Notes: a model not told the origin generated them from the letters alone. Numbered from the stretch's first letter, positions 31,105 through 40,141 are shown. The stretch: 64,000 nucleotides of DNA from Pseudomonas sp. MH9.2 (GCF_034353875.1 NZ_CP133784.1:1550001-1614000); one strand, 5' to 3'. Made by a program: numbers and translations.

Positions 31105-31499
31105 CCTATTGCGCTAAACGCCGGAGCGCTACCATTCCAACGAATCACATCACTACATGGCATCTGCAAAGCCAAGTACATTAGAAATACCAACATAGAG
31201 GCCGATCAATTGGAATGCCAGCTCAAAACCACGCGCCTTCGCCTCTCCAAAAGTCGACCATTTTCCAGTCGACTCACCGAGCTTTACATAACTCTCCCTA
31301 TATTTGATAAGAATAATAATTCCGATAGGAGTCATGCTTTCCGGATCGCCCCAGACAAAGTCAATCTTTGCTTTCTCTCCGTTTGGATGGTCGTAATCCA
31401 TCGGATAAGGCCGTTCTACACCTGAATGCATATCGATCTTCCTGATTCAGATCCGCGCTGAATTACAGCAATAGACCATAGCCTCAAGTCACGCCAGTC
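31105..31499. repeat. 395-bp duplicated module, copy 2
   Basis: It matches 30034-30428 without gaps. Divergence is spread across coding and flanking parts, so the duplication is not recent, or was acquired twice. Confidence 0.85.
31153..31431 (-). CDS. 92-aa phage protein, duplicate B
   Basis: Starts MHSGVERPYPMDYDHPNGEK. The same AKIDFVWGDP block, then PIGIIILIKYRESYVKLGE. It is a paralogue of the 30,082 gene. Position is again just after a plus-strand stop and before a divergent plus-strand gene. No function is known; paralogues with shared leaders may differ in target. Confidence 0.7.
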   Translation of the reverse strand: MHSGVERPYPMDYDHPNGEKAKIDFVWGDPESMTPIGIIILIKYRESYVKLGESTGKWSTFGEAKARGFELAFQLIGLYVGISNVLGFADAM

Positions 31500-31558
31500 G
31501 GTGCACCAAACCCCTCCCCCAATTCAAAGTCAGCCGCTATAGCGGTAAGGACGAAGTC

Positions 31559-32857
31559 ATGCCTGAAGAAACCGTTTTGATTCAACCTCTGCCAGTCAAG
31601 CGCGATGAAATGGGCTTCTGGACCCACCCAGCGTGGCCGCGCGATGGCGATGAAGACGCAATCCCGATGACCTGGTTCGCGGAGCACGGTCTTGAAGCCC
31701 TCTGTTTCGAGATGGAAAGCGACGGTCCGGAAGGTCTTTTCGAAACTTGGGCTGATGAAGGTCTCTGCGACTGCACTGCATGGGTGCCTAGCAACCCTGC
31801 TGGCGATGGCTGGTTCATCTTCTCTATCCACGATACCGAGGACGGACCGATCTGCGTATGGGTTCGACATGTGCCAAGCCTGCAGCATGAAATCGACGCA
31901 GTTGCAGCGGGCAAAGATTTCTGCGGGGCCTGCGGCGATGGCTGCGGCTCTTGCAAGGTGGACGAAGAAAGTCCATCGGCAATACCGTCCATTCCCAACA
32001 ACCAGCACCCCACCATCTGTATTTACCACGGCAATTGTGCTGATGGGTTCGGCGCTGCCTGGGTCGTTCGCCGTGCCATGGTTGGGCGCGACATCGAGTT
32101 CTTTCCGGCAACGCACGGCCATCGCGCTCCCGACGTGACTGGCAAGAAGGTGATCATTGTCGATTTCTCCTATCCACTCGAAACGTTGATGGTCATGGCA
32201 GAAACGGCCGAATCTGTACTGGTGCTTGACCACCACAAGACTGCGCAGGCCGATCTAAAGGAAATACCTGCTGCTGGGCCTCACCACAAATACCATCAGG
32301 TGGCACCGCGACTGCACGCACTGTTCGATATGAACCGGTCAGGCGCTGGCATCGCTTGGGACTATTTCTTTCTCGGCGAACCCCGTCCGGCGCTGATCAA
32401 CCACATCGAGGACCGCGACCTCTGGCTGTTCAAGCTGGACGGCACTCGCGAAATACAAGCAAGCCTGTTCAGTTTCCCTTACGACTTCGATGTTTGGGAC
32501 GCGCTTTTTGAGGGTGACATTGAAACGATGCGGGCCGAAGGGGTGGCAATTGAACGCAAGCACCACAAGGACGTCGCGGAATTGGTCGGGGTGGCCAAGC
32601 GCCGGATGATGATCGGTGGCCATGACGTGCCAGTGGCAAACCTGCCGTACACGCTGACCAGCGATGCTGGGCACCTGATGTCTGCGGGCGAGCCCTTCGC
32701 CGCCTGCTACTGGGACACGCCGGAAGGCCGATCCTTCAGCCTGCGCAGCTCTGATGCTGGTGAGGATGTCTCAGCAATCGCCCGGCAGTATGGCGGTGGC
32801 GGTCATCGCAACGCCGCCGGCTTCCGCGTTCCGTTCGGCCACATCCTGGCTATCTAA
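31559..32857 (+). CDS. DHH-family phosphoesterase fused to a phage N-terminal domain (432 aa)
   Basis: Residues 1-110 are a phage-type domain (PLPVKRDEMGFWTHPAWPRD, then CTAWVPSNPAGDGWFIFSIHDTEDGPICVWVRH), followed by a CGACGDGCGSC Cys cluster at about 122-132. From about 153 on is a DHH phosphoesterase: IYHGNCADGFGAAW, VIIVDFSYP, VLVLDHHKT, INHIEDRDLW, and a DHHA1-like end GGGGHRNAAGF. The motifs needed for manganese binding are present. Possible substrates are short oligonucleotides or cyclic dinucleotides; this is inferred from the family. RBS AAGGA. Confidence 0.85.
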   Translation: MPEETVLIQPLPVKRDEMGFWTHPAWPRDGDEDAIPMTWFAEHGLEALCFEMESDGPEGLFETWADEGLCDCTAWVPSNPAGDGWFIFSIHDTEDGPICVWVRHVPSLQHEIDAVAAGKDFCGACGDGCGSCKVDEESPSAIPSIPNNQHPTICIYHGNCADGFGAAWVVRRAMVGRDIEFFPATHGHRAPDVTGKKVIIVDFSYPLETLMVMAETAESVLVLDHHKTAQADLKEIPAAGPHHKYHQVAPRLHALFDMNRSGAGIAWDYFFLGEPRPALINHIEDRDLWLFKLDGTREIQASLFSFPYDFDVWDALFEGDIETMRAEGVAIERKHHKDVAELVGVAKRRMMIGGHDVPVANLPYTLTSDAGHLMSAGEPFAACYWDTPEGRSFSLRSSDAGEDVSAIARQYGGGGHRNAAGFRVPFGHILAI

Positions 32858-32933
32858 CCCCTCCCTACCTTCTGCCGCCATAGGGCGGCATGGAGATACA
32901 CCATCGCGCCCGATACGGGCAGAGGTAGCCAAC

Positions 32934-33278
32934 ATGGCCGCAGCCGAAAACCTGCACGAAGACGCAGGGCACGACAAGATCACTGAAAAACGGATGGGAG
33001 AGTTGGTGGGGTGTACTGCGAAGGCGCTCCAACGCAAGCGGGAGAAGGGAGTCATCCCCAACTGGGTGTGGATGAAGATTGATGGTCGGATTATTTACAG
33101 CAAACGGAGATACGAGGAATGGGTAGAAAGCCTATGGACCTGCCAGCCGGGGTCGAGCTTATCGGGCAGTCAATCCGAATTCGTTTCTCCTGGAACAAGA
33201 AGCGGTGCTGTGAGACGCTCCCCCTCCCCCAAACTGCGAAAGGAATCTCAGCAGCAGCGAATTTACGTGCTCAAGTAA
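32934..33278 (+). CDS. xis: Excisionase (114 aa)
   Basis: Small winged-helix excisionase: ITEKRMGELVGCTAKALQRKREKGVIPNWVWMKIDGRIIYSKRRYEEWV (about 16-65). The ATG at 32934 has GAGGT upstream. The C-terminal 50 residues overlap the integrase start in another frame by 160 bases, as in lambda xis/int. It directs prophage excision together with the integrase. Confidence 0.82.
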   Translation: MAAAENLHEDAGHDKITEKRMGELVGCTAKALQRKREKGVIPNWVWMKIDGRIIYSKRRYEEWVESLWTCQPGSSLSGSQSEFVSPGTRSGAVRRSPSPKLRKESQQQRIYVLK

Positions 33279-34309
33279 AGGGCCTAGACAAGCTCGGCGC
33301 TCTCACGCCAGAGAAGTATGCCGGGCTGTTCCCTAATACGCGCAGCGTGGCCGTGCAAGATCAAGTCGCACCTATTTTCTTTGACTACGCCCAAGACTGG
33401 TTAGACAGCCTCCAGATCGTCGACGGCACTCGCAGAAACTACAGGTCGGCCCTGCAAGTTTATTGGATTCCGTATCTAGCCAAAATGCCTATCGACACCA
33501 TCACGTCGGTCAGATTACGCAAGATCATGAACGAGATTGAATGGACCTCGCCGGTGAGGCGCAAGGGCGTGGTCGGCTTATTGGTGTCGATATTCCAACA
33601 GGCCATGATCGACGAAATAGTTACCCGAAACCCAGCCCTGTCTATCCCCGGCGCGAAAGTTCCGAAGCGTGACGTTGACCCGTTTACGAAGGAAGAAGCA
33701 GATCTCATCATCGCCCACCTGTACAAAACGACGAGCGGATTGACCGCAATCTACGCGGCCTATTTCGAGTTTTGCTTTTACACAGGGATGCGCCCGGGTG
33801 AGGTGATGGCGCTGCGCTGGAGCGAACTCGATACCCGCAAAAAAACCGCACATGTTTGCCGAATTCAGATCCGTGGAATCATCGAGGATCGGACCAAAAC
33901 GAAGAGGCCACGCACAGTTTTATTGAACGATCGCGCTTTGCACGCACTCGAAAAGGCTAGACCACTCACAGCGGCGCGCTCTGATTATGTTTTCGCGCCG
34001 AGCGGAACAGGTGAGAAATCGGAGTTGTACATACGCTCTGAGACTGGTCAAAAACGTTACTGGCTTACTGCTTTGCGGAAATTAGGAATTAGACGCCGCA
34101 GGATGTACGACACCCGCCACACGTACGCAACGATGTGCTTGATGGCCGGCATGAACCCGGCATTCATCGCCGCGCAACTCGGGCACAGCGTACAAGTGCT
34201 GCTTTCTACATACGCCAAGTGGATCAGCTCGCCGAACGATTGGGCAGAGCTTGAGAAGCTGAAAATGTTGGAAAGTGGTACGAAAGTGGTACGAGTAAAA
34301 AGCCAGTGA
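33119..34309 (+). CDS. int: Prophage integrase, tyrosine recombinase (396 aa)
   Basis: N-terminal arm-binding domain (DUF3596-like: GVELIGQSIRIRFSWNKKRCCETL), SAM-like core-binding domain at about 84-175 and catalytic domain with Arg225 (TGMRPGEV), Lys260 (DRTKTKRPR), Arg333-His334 (YDTRHTYA), His356 (QLGHS) and Tyr365 (STYAKW). The first His of HxxR is Tyr330, a known variation. It ends 36 bp before the asnO start and so marks the right end of the prophage. Confidence 0.93.
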   Translation: MGRKPMDLPAGVELIGQSIRIRFSWNKKRCCETLPLPQTAKGISAAANLRAQVKGLDKLGALTPEKYAGLFPNTRSVAVQDQVAPIFFDYAQDWLDSLQIVDGTRRNYRSALQVYWIPYLAKMPIDTITSVRLRKIMNEIEWTSPVRRKGVVGLLVSIFQQAMIDEIVTRNPALSIPGAKVPKRDVDPFTKEEADLIIAHLYKTTSGLTAIYAAYFEFCFYTGMRPGEVMALRWSELDTRKKTAHVCRIQIRGIIEDRTKTKRPRTVLLNDRALHALEKARPLTAARSDYVFAPSGTGEKSELYIRSETGQKRYWLTALRKLGIRRRRMYDTRHTYATMCLMAGMNPAFIAAQLGHSVQVLLSTYAKWISSPNDWAELEKLKMLESGTKVVRVKSQ

Positions 34310-34345
34310 TGCCAATTGTGCCGAAACACATAGGGTTTAAGCACC
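34310..34345. other. Prophage right boundary, probable attR zone
   Basis: The 36 bp between int and asnO should contain or border attR. No tRNA is present. The core cannot be defined because the left end of the prophage is outside the window. The insertion leaves asnO intact but removes its native upstream region. Confidence 0.5.
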
Positions 34346-36118
34346 ATGTGCGGATTAGCTGGAGAGTTACGTTTCGACCATCAACCGGCAGACATCGCGG
34401 CGGTTGAACGAATCACCCATCATTTGGCCCCTCGCGGCCCGGACGCCTGGGGTTTTCATAGCCAGGGGCCTATCGCTCTTGGTCACCGTCGACTGAAAAT
34501 CATGGACCTGTCCGAAGGCTCGGCGCAGCCCATGGTCGACAATCAGCTGGGGCTGGCGCTGGCGTTCAACGGTGCCATCTACAATTTCCCGGAACTGCGC
34601 GCTGAACTGGAAGCACTCGGTTATCCGTTTTATTCCGGCGGCGACACCGAAGTGCTGCTCAAGGGCTATCACGCCTGGGGCGTCGATCTGCTGCCCAAAC
34701 TCAACGGCATGTTCGCCTTTGCCATCTGGGAACGTGACACCCAGACCTTGTTTATGGCGCGCGACCGACTGGGCGTAAAGCCGCTCTACCTGTCACACAC
34801 CGACAAGCGCCTGCGGTTTGCCTCATCGTTGCCTGCACTGCTCAAAGGCGGCGATATCAGCCCGATGCTCGACCCGGTCGCCCTGAACCACTACCTGAAT
34901 TTCCACGCCGTGGTTCCAGCGCCGCGCACCCTGCTCGCGGGCATTGCAAAACTGCCACCTGCCAGCTGGATGCGCATCGACGCCAGCGGCAAGACCGAGC
35001 AGAAAGTCTGGTGGCATCTGCCCTATGGCCCGCGCGCCGATGAAGCGAATCTGACCCTCGAAGACTGGACTGACCGGGTGCTGGACAGCACCCGTGATGC
35101 GGTGGCGATTCGTCAACGTGCAGCGGTGGATGTCGGCGTTCTGCTGTCTGGCGGCGTCGACTCCAGCCTGCTGGTCGGCCTGCTGCGGGAAGTCGGGGTC
35201 AAGGAGCTGTCGACCTTTTCCATCGGTTTTGAGGATGCCGGCGGCGAACGCGGTGACGAATTTCAGTATTCGGATCTGATCGCCAAACACTACGGCACTC
35301 AACATCACCAGTTGCGCATCAACGAAAGCGAAATCATCGAGCAGTTGCCTGCGGCGTTCCGTGCCATGAGCGAACCGATGGTCAGCCATGACTGCATTGC
35401 CTTCTATCTGCTCTCGCGAGAGGTGGCCAGGCACTGCAAAGTGGTGCAGAGCGGGCAAGGTGCCGATGAGCTGTTCGCCGGGTATCACTGGTACCCACAA
35501 GTGGACGGCGCCAGCGACCCTTATGCGGCCTATCGCGCAGCGTTCTTCGACCGCACGTATGACGAATACGCCGCCACCGTGCAGCCCCAGTGGCTGACCG
35601 CCAATGACGCAGCCGGCGACTTTGTCCGCGAGCATTTCGCCCAACCTGGGGCCGACGCCGCTGTGGATAAAGCACTGCGTCTGGACAGCACGATCATGCT
35701 GGTCGATGACCCGGTGAAACGTGTCGACAACATGACCATGGCCTGGGGTCTGGAAGCGCGTACGCCGTTTCTCGACTATCGCCTGGTCGAACTGTCGGCC
35801 CGAGTACCGGGGCGCTTCAAGTTGCCCGATGGCGGCAAGCAGGTACTCAAAGAAGCGGCGCGAAGGGTGATCCCAGCCGAAGTGATCGACCGCAAAAAAG
35901 GCTATTTCCCGGTGCCGGGGCTCAAGCATTTGCAGGGCGACACGCTGAATTGGGTACGCGACCTATTGCTCGACCCGAGTCAGGACCGAGGCCTGTTCAA
36001 CCCGGCCATGCTCGACAAACTGCTGACCGATCCCGAGGGCGAATTGACCCCCTTGCGCGGCTCCAAGCTATGGCAGCTCGCAGCGCTGAACCTGTGGCTC
36101 AGCGAACAAGGACTTTGA
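34346..36118 (+). CDS. asnO: N-acetylglutaminylglutamine amidotransferase AsnO (590 aa)
   Basis: Class II glutamine amidotransferase of the asparagine-synthetase family that amidates the dipeptide to make the osmoprotectant NAGGN. Cys2 is the N-terminal nucleophile (MCGLAGELRF). The glutaminase domain has RGPDAWG and FNGAIYN; the synthetase domain has the ATP-PPi motif SGGVDSS at about 267-273. The next two genes are ngg and the NAGGN peptidase, as in P. aeruginosa PA3459-PA3461, so the specific name is well supported. NAGGN genes are normally induced by high osmolarity. Confidence 0.93.
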   Translation: MCGLAGELRFDHQPADIAAVERITHHLAPRGPDAWGFHSQGPIALGHRRLKIMDLSEGSAQPMVDNQLGLALAFNGAIYNFPELRAELEALGYPFYSGGDTEVLLKGYHAWGVDLLPKLNGMFAFAIWERDTQTLFMARDRLGVKPLYLSHTDKRLRFASSLPALLKGGDISPMLDPVALNHYLNFHAVVPAPRTLLAGIAKLPPASWMRIDASGKTEQKVWWHLPYGPRADEANLTLEDWTDRVLDSTRDAVAIRQRAAVDVGVLLSGGVDSSLLVGLLREVGVKELSTFSIGFEDAGGERGDEFQYSDLIAKHYGTQHHQLRINESEIIEQLPAAFRAMSEPMVSHDCIAFYLLSREVARHCKVVQSGQGADELFAGYHWYPQVDGASDPYAAYRAAFFDRTYDEYAATVQPQWLTANDAAGDFVREHFAQPGADAAVDKALRLDSTIMLVDDPVKRVDNMTMAWGLEARTPFLDYRLVELSARVPGRFKLPDGGKQVLKEAARRVIPAEVIDRKKGYFPVPGLKHLQGDTLNWVRDLLLDPSQDRGLFNPAMLDKLLTDPEGELTPLRGSKLWQLAALNLWLSEQGL

Positions 36119-36121
36119 TCG

Positions 36122-37870
36122 ATGAAACACAATGCTTCGGCTTTTAGCCAACGCCTGTTGCGCGGCCAGGCGCCCTCTTATGAGCGCCTGCAAGCACGCT
36201 TCGCGGAAGACGGCAGCGAGCCTGACGCCCAACCTCTGGCCCTGCATTGCGGCTGGGGCCGGCTGCTGATCGGGCACACCTATCCTGACCCGGCGACGCT
36301 GGCTGACGACTTGCTCAATGAGAAGCTCGGCGAGCGTGACATCGCCCTGTATGTCGCGGCGCCCCAGCAGGTGCTGGCGCAATCGCCACAACAGCTGTTC
36401 CTCGACCCGTCCGATACCTTGCGCCTGTGGTTCAGCGATTACCGTCCGGCACAGCGGGTGTTTCGGGGTTTTCGTATTCGCCGTGCGCAGAACGATGCGG
36501 ATTGGCAGTCGATTAACAACCTGTACCTGGCGCGGGGCATGCTGCCCATCGCCCCTGCCCTGCTGACCCCGCGCCATCAAGGTGGGCCGGTGTACTGGAT
36601 TGCCGAAGATGAGAGCAGCAATGCCGTGATCGGCAGCGTGATGGGCCTCAACCATCAAAAAGCCTTTCATGACCCGGAGAACGGCAGCAGCCTGTGGTGC
36701 CTGGCCGTTGACCCGCAATGCACCCGGCCGGGTGTGGGCGAAGTGTTGGTGCGGCATTTGATCGAGCACTTCATGAGCCGTGGCTTGAGCTACCTTGATC
36801 TCTCGGTGCTGCATGACAACCTGCAAGCCAAAAACCTGTACGCCAAGCTTGGTTTCCGCAACCTGCCGACCTTCGCCATCAAGCGCAAGAACGGTATCAA
36901 TGAATCCTTGTTTCTCGGGCCAGGACCACAAGCAGACTTCAACCCGTATGCGCGGATCATCGTCGAAGAGGCCCATCGACGTGGTATCGACGTACAGGTC
37001 GATGATGTCGACGCCGGCCTGTTCACCCTCAGTCATGGCGGACGTCGTGTGCGCTGCCGTGAATCCCTGAGTGACCTGACCAGCGCCGTCAGCATGACCC
37101 TGTGTCAGGACAAGAGCATGACCCACCATGCACTCAAGGCCGCAGGCTTGAATTTGCCGGCCCAGCAATTGGCGGGCAACGTCGATGACAATCTGGATTT
37201 TCTGAACGAGCACGGGCAGATCGTGGTCAAGCCGCTCGATGGTGAACAGGGTCATGGCGTCGCCGTGGACCTGCGCACGATTGAAGACGTCCAGAATGCC
37301 ATCGAGCGCGCCCGCCCGTTCGACAGCCGGGTGTTACTCGAGAGTTATCACCCGGGACTGGACCTGCGCATCGTGGTGATTGGCTTCGAGGTGGTGGCAG
37401 CCGCTGTCCGCAGACCGGCCGAAGTCATCGGTGATGGTCACCATGCAATTGGCGCGCTGATAGAAGCGCAGAGCCGACGCCGTGAGGCCGCTACATCGGG
37501 AGAAAGCCGTATTCCGCAAGATGAAGAAACCCTACGCACAGTGCGCGACGCAGGGTTCGACTACAACACCGTGTTACCACCGGGTGAGCGCCTGGCGGTC
37601 CGACGCACCGCCAATTTACACACCGGCGGTTGCCTGGAAGACGTCACGGCAATCCTGCACCCCGTACTCGCCGATGCGGCCGTACGTGCGGCTCGAGCGC
37701 TGGACATTCCGGTGGTGGGCCTGGATTTGATGGTGCCCGCTGCCGACCAGCCGGAGTACGTGTTTATCGAAGCCAATGAACGGGTCGGCCTGGCAAACCA
37801 TGAACCGCAACCGACCGCCGAACGTTTCGTCGACCTGCTGTTTCCACACAGCCTGCCGGCACACAGCTAA
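36122..37870 (+). CDS. ngg: N-acetylglutaminylglutamine synthetase (582 aa)
   Basis: Two-domain enzyme that builds N-acetylglutaminylglutamine. The N-terminal GNAT acetyltransferase spans about 110-265 (GSVMGLNHQKAFHDPENGSSLWCLAVDPQCTRPGVGEVLVRHLIEHF). The C-terminal ATP-grasp domain (about 330-575) includes VVKPLDGEQGHGVAVDL and VGLDLMVP...FIEANERVGL. Only 3 nt follow the asnO stop, so the two are in one operon. The fused architecture is specific to the NAGGN pathway. Confidence 0.93.
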   Translation: MKHNASAFSQRLLRGQAPSYERLQARFAEDGSEPDAQPLALHCGWGRLLIGHTYPDPATLADDLLNEKLGERDIALYVAAPQQVLAQSPQQLFLDPSDTLRLWFSDYRPAQRVFRGFRIRRAQNDADWQSINNLYLARGMLPIAPALLTPRHQGGPVYWIAEDESSNAVIGSVMGLNHQKAFHDPENGSSLWCLAVDPQCTRPGVGEVLVRHLIEHFMSRGLSYLDLSVLHDNLQAKNLYAKLGFRNLPTFAIKRKNGINESLFLGPGPQADFNPYARIIVEEAHRRGIDVQVDDVDAGLFTLSHGGRRVRCRESLSDLTSAVSMTLCQDKSMTHHALKAAGLNLPAQQLAGNVDDNLDFLNEHGQIVVKPLDGEQGHGVAVDLRTIEDVQNAIERARPFDSRVLLESYHPGLDLRIVVIGFEVVAAAVRRPAEVIGDGHHAIGALIEAQSRRREAATSGESRIPQDEETLRTVRDAGFDYNTVLPPGERLAVRRTANLHTGGCLEDVTAILHPVLADAAVRAARALDIPVVGLDLMVPAADQPEYVFIEANERVGLANHEPQPTAERFVDLLFPHSLPAHS

Positions 37871-37895
37871 CCGCATCGCTTCAGGAGCGCCCCTC

Positions 37896-39092
37896 ATGAC
37901 CCCTGCAAAAATCCTCGAACCGGATCTGAATTACCTGCAGAAAGTCCTGCTGGAAATGCTCGCGATCCCCAGCCCAACCGGGTTCACCGACACCATCGTG
38001 CGCTACGTCGCCGAACGCCTGGAAGAGCTGGGCATTCCCTTTGAACTGACCCGACGCGGGACCATTCGCGCCACCTTGAAGGGCAAGCAAAATAGTCCCG
38101 ACCGTGCCGTCTCCGCACACCTAGACACCATCGGCGCCAGCGTACGAGCGGTGCAAGACAATGGGCGTCTGTCCCTCGCACCGATAGGGTGCTGGTCGAG
38201 CCGTTTCGCCGAAGGCAGCCGGGTCAGCGTATTCACGGACACCGGGGTGATACGCGGCAGTGTCCTGCCCTTGATGGCGTCAGGGCATGCGTTCAACACG
38301 GCGGTGGATGAAATGCCGATCAGTTGGGACCATGTCGAGCTGCGTCTGGATGCCTACAGCACCACCCGTGCCGACTGCGAATCGCTGGGCATCGGCATCG
38401 GCGACTTCGTCGCGTTCGACCCCCTGCCAGAGTTTACTGAAAGCGGGCATATCAGCGCGCGACACCTGGACGACAAGGCTGGCGTCGCGGCCCTGCTGGC
38501 TGCACTTAAAGCAATTGTCGACAGTGGCGCCGAGCCGTTGATCGACTGCCATCCGTTGTTCACCATCACCGAAGAAACCGGTACCGGCGCGGCAGGCGTA
38601 CTGCCGTGGGATGTCAGTGAGTTCGTCGGGATCGATATTGCCCCGGTCGCCCCAGGTCAGCATTCCAGCGAACATGCAGTGAGTGTCGCGATGCAGGACT
38701 CAGGAGGCCCTTACGACTACCACTTGTCACGGCACCTGTTGCGCCTGGGAGCCGAGAACGAACTGCCGGTACGCCGGGATTTATTCCGCTACTACTTCAG
38801 CGATGCGCACTCTGCCGTCACGGCCGGGCATGACATTCGCACCGCCCTGCTCGCCTTCGGCTGTGATGCGACCCATGGGTATGAACGCACCCACATCGAC
38901 AGCCTCAGTGCCCTGAGCCGTCTGCTGGGCGCCTACATGCTCAGCCCGCCGGTGTTCGCCAGCGATGCACAGCCGGCGAAAGGGTCGCTGGAGCGTTTCA
39001 GCCATCAGCTCGAACATGATGCCCAGATGGAATCCGACACCCGGGTACCGGCTGTAGAGAGCTTGATCGGTCAGCGCACCGAGGAGGTTTGA
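37896..39092 (+). CDS. M42-family peptidase of the NAGGN system (398 aa)
   Basis: Di-metal aminopeptidase found with asnO and ngg. Metal and catalytic motifs are SAHLDTIGA (about 70-78), ISARHLDDKAGVAALLAAL (about 187-205), ITEETGTGAAG (with the general base Glu) and DIAPVAPGQHSSEH. ATG at 37896 has AGGAG upstream. It may degrade NAGGN when osmotic stress ends, or process precursors; the biochemical role is less certain than for the other two genes. Confidence 0.9.
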   Translation: MTPAKILEPDLNYLQKVLLEMLAIPSPTGFTDTIVRYVAERLEELGIPFELTRRGTIRATLKGKQNSPDRAVSAHLDTIGASVRAVQDNGRLSLAPIGCWSSRFAEGSRVSVFTDTGVIRGSVLPLMASGHAFNTAVDEMPISWDHVELRLDAYSTTRADCESLGIGIGDFVAFDPLPEFTESGHISARHLDDKAGVAALLAALKAIVDSGAEPLIDCHPLFTITEETGTGAAGVLPWDVSEFVGIDIAPVAPGQHSSEHAVSVAMQDSGGPYDYHLSRHLLRLGAENELPVRRDLFRYYFSDAHSAVTAGHDIRTALLAFGCDATHGYERTHIDSLSALSRLLGAYMLSPPVFASDAQPAKGSLERFSHQLEHDAQMESDTRVPAVESLIGQRTEEV

Positions 39093-39201
39093 GGCATAGG
39101 GCGGTGGGAAACCTCCTGCCGCCCGGATGGAAGCATCGTCCTGGGATGTAGCCTGCTGACCTCAACCGCGCTAGCATCGCGGGAATTCATGCGAGAACCC
39201 C

Positions 39202-39429
39202 ATGCTGATCCCCTACGACCAACTTGAAGCCGACACCCTTACCCGTCTGATCGAAGATTTCGTCACCCGTGACGGCACCGACAATGGCGACGAGACACCG
39301 CTGGAAACCCGCGTGCTGAGGGTGCGTCATGCCTTGGGCAAGGGTCGGGCGGTGATCGTATTCGAACCGGAAAGCCAGCAGTGCCAACTGATGCTCAAAC
39401 ACGACGTGCCCAAGGAATGGTTCGACTGA
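39202..39429 (+). CDS. yheU: YheU family protein (75 aa)
   Basis: UPF0270/YheU: MLIPYDQLEADTLTRLIEDFVTRDGTDNGD and LRVRHALGKGRAVIVFEPESQ match the family over the full length. A small acidic cytoplasmic protein of unknown function, often near stress or RNA genes. RBS weak. It is convergent with csrA, the stops being 6 bp apart. Confidence 0.9.
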   Translation: MLIPYDQLEADTLTRLIEDFVTRDGTDNGDETPLETRVLRVRHALGKGRAVIVFEPESQQCQLMLKHDVPKEWFD

Positions 39430-39435
39430 TACCGG

Positions 39436-39630
39436 TCACGCCGTGGGCTCCGGCTCTTGCTCCGCCAAACGACTGGCGATGCGTCTGAAGACTTCCGCTC
39501 GATTGATTTTGATGTGCTTGGGTGCGGTAATTCCCAGCCGGACCTGATTGCCGTTCACGCTCAGAATTTGCACGGTGATGTCATCACCAATTGAAAAGGT
39601 CTCTCCAACTTCTCGCGTCAATATAAGCAT
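39436..39630 (-). CDS. csrA: Carbon storage regulator CsrA/RsmA (64 aa)
   Basis: RNA-binding dimer that represses translation at GGA motifs in leaders. [23 protein letters not shown] and [22 protein letters not shown] are essentially the standard CsrA sequence, including Arg44-equivalent in the conserved VHRE-like NRAEVF loop (here Asn-Arg-Ala-Glu in place of VHREEI). Pseudomonads carry several paralogues (RsmA, RsmE, RsmI); which one this is cannot be settled from sequence alone. Confidence 0.93.
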   Translation of the reverse strand: MLILTREVGETFSIGDDITVQILSVNGNQVRLGITAPKHIKINRAEVFRRIASRLAEQEPEPTA

Positions 39631-39808
39631 TTTCCCTGCCCTCTTTTGTTACAAAGAGCAAAGACTGCACGGCGAAATCGGCCTCTTCAATGCATCTGCA
39701 GTAAATCAGTAATGCCCTTCATTCCGGCCAGACCGATCCTACGGAATAGGGCCACATGGCGATCAAAACCATAGGAGAAGTCAGCAACGCAGACAGGTTT
39801 TGGGTTTC
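39631..39808. other. csrA upstream region
   Basis: About 180 bp with the csrA leader (TTGTAACAAAAGAGGGCAGG-like sequence just before the start on the minus strand) and no further gene seen. Confidence 0.5.
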
Positions 39809-40141
39809 TCAGGCGTTAGAAAATCGTGGGCCGAACAAGATGATGCTGGCGCCGATTACGCAGAGTGCGGCGCCCAGCCAATCGGACGTCAGTGGCCGAA
39901 CCCGCTCGATCAGCCCCAGCCAACCAATGGATGCAACGATATAAATACCACCATAAGCCGCATAGGCACGTCCGGCGTATGTGGCTTCGATTCGGGTCAA
40001 CAGCAACGCAAACAGTGTCAGGCTGAGCAGCGCCGGCAGCACCCATAACACGCTCTTGCCCATGCGTAACCACATCCAGAATGCATAACAACCGGCGATC
40101 TCGAACAACGCCGCAAGAAAAAACCACAGATAGTTGAGCAC
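39809..40141 (-). CDS. ynfA: YnfA family membrane protein (110 aa)
   Basis: Four membrane helices (about 4-22, 31-49, 60-78 and 86-104) of the YnfA/UPF0060 family, related to small multidrug resistance transporters. [20 protein letters not shown] and [22 protein letters not shown] are the family signatures. Function is not proven; efflux of cationic compounds has been suggested. Confidence 0.92.
   Translation of the reverse strand: MLNYLWFFLAALFEIAGCYAFWMWLRMGKSVLWVLPALLSLTLFALLLTRIEATYAGRAYAAYGGIYIVASIGWLGLIERVRPLTSDWLGAALCVIGASIILFGPRFSNA

Noticed and set aside
34310..34345. tRNA gene as the attachment site
   Set aside because: No tRNA-like cloverleaf or CCA-end sequence is present; integration here is intergenic.
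34823..35929. 368-codon minus-strand frame opposite asnO
   Set aside because: asnO is unmistakable; the antisense frame shows no family features.
36068..37255. 395-codon minus-strand frame opposite ngg
   Set aside because: Shadow of ngg codon structure, no domain.
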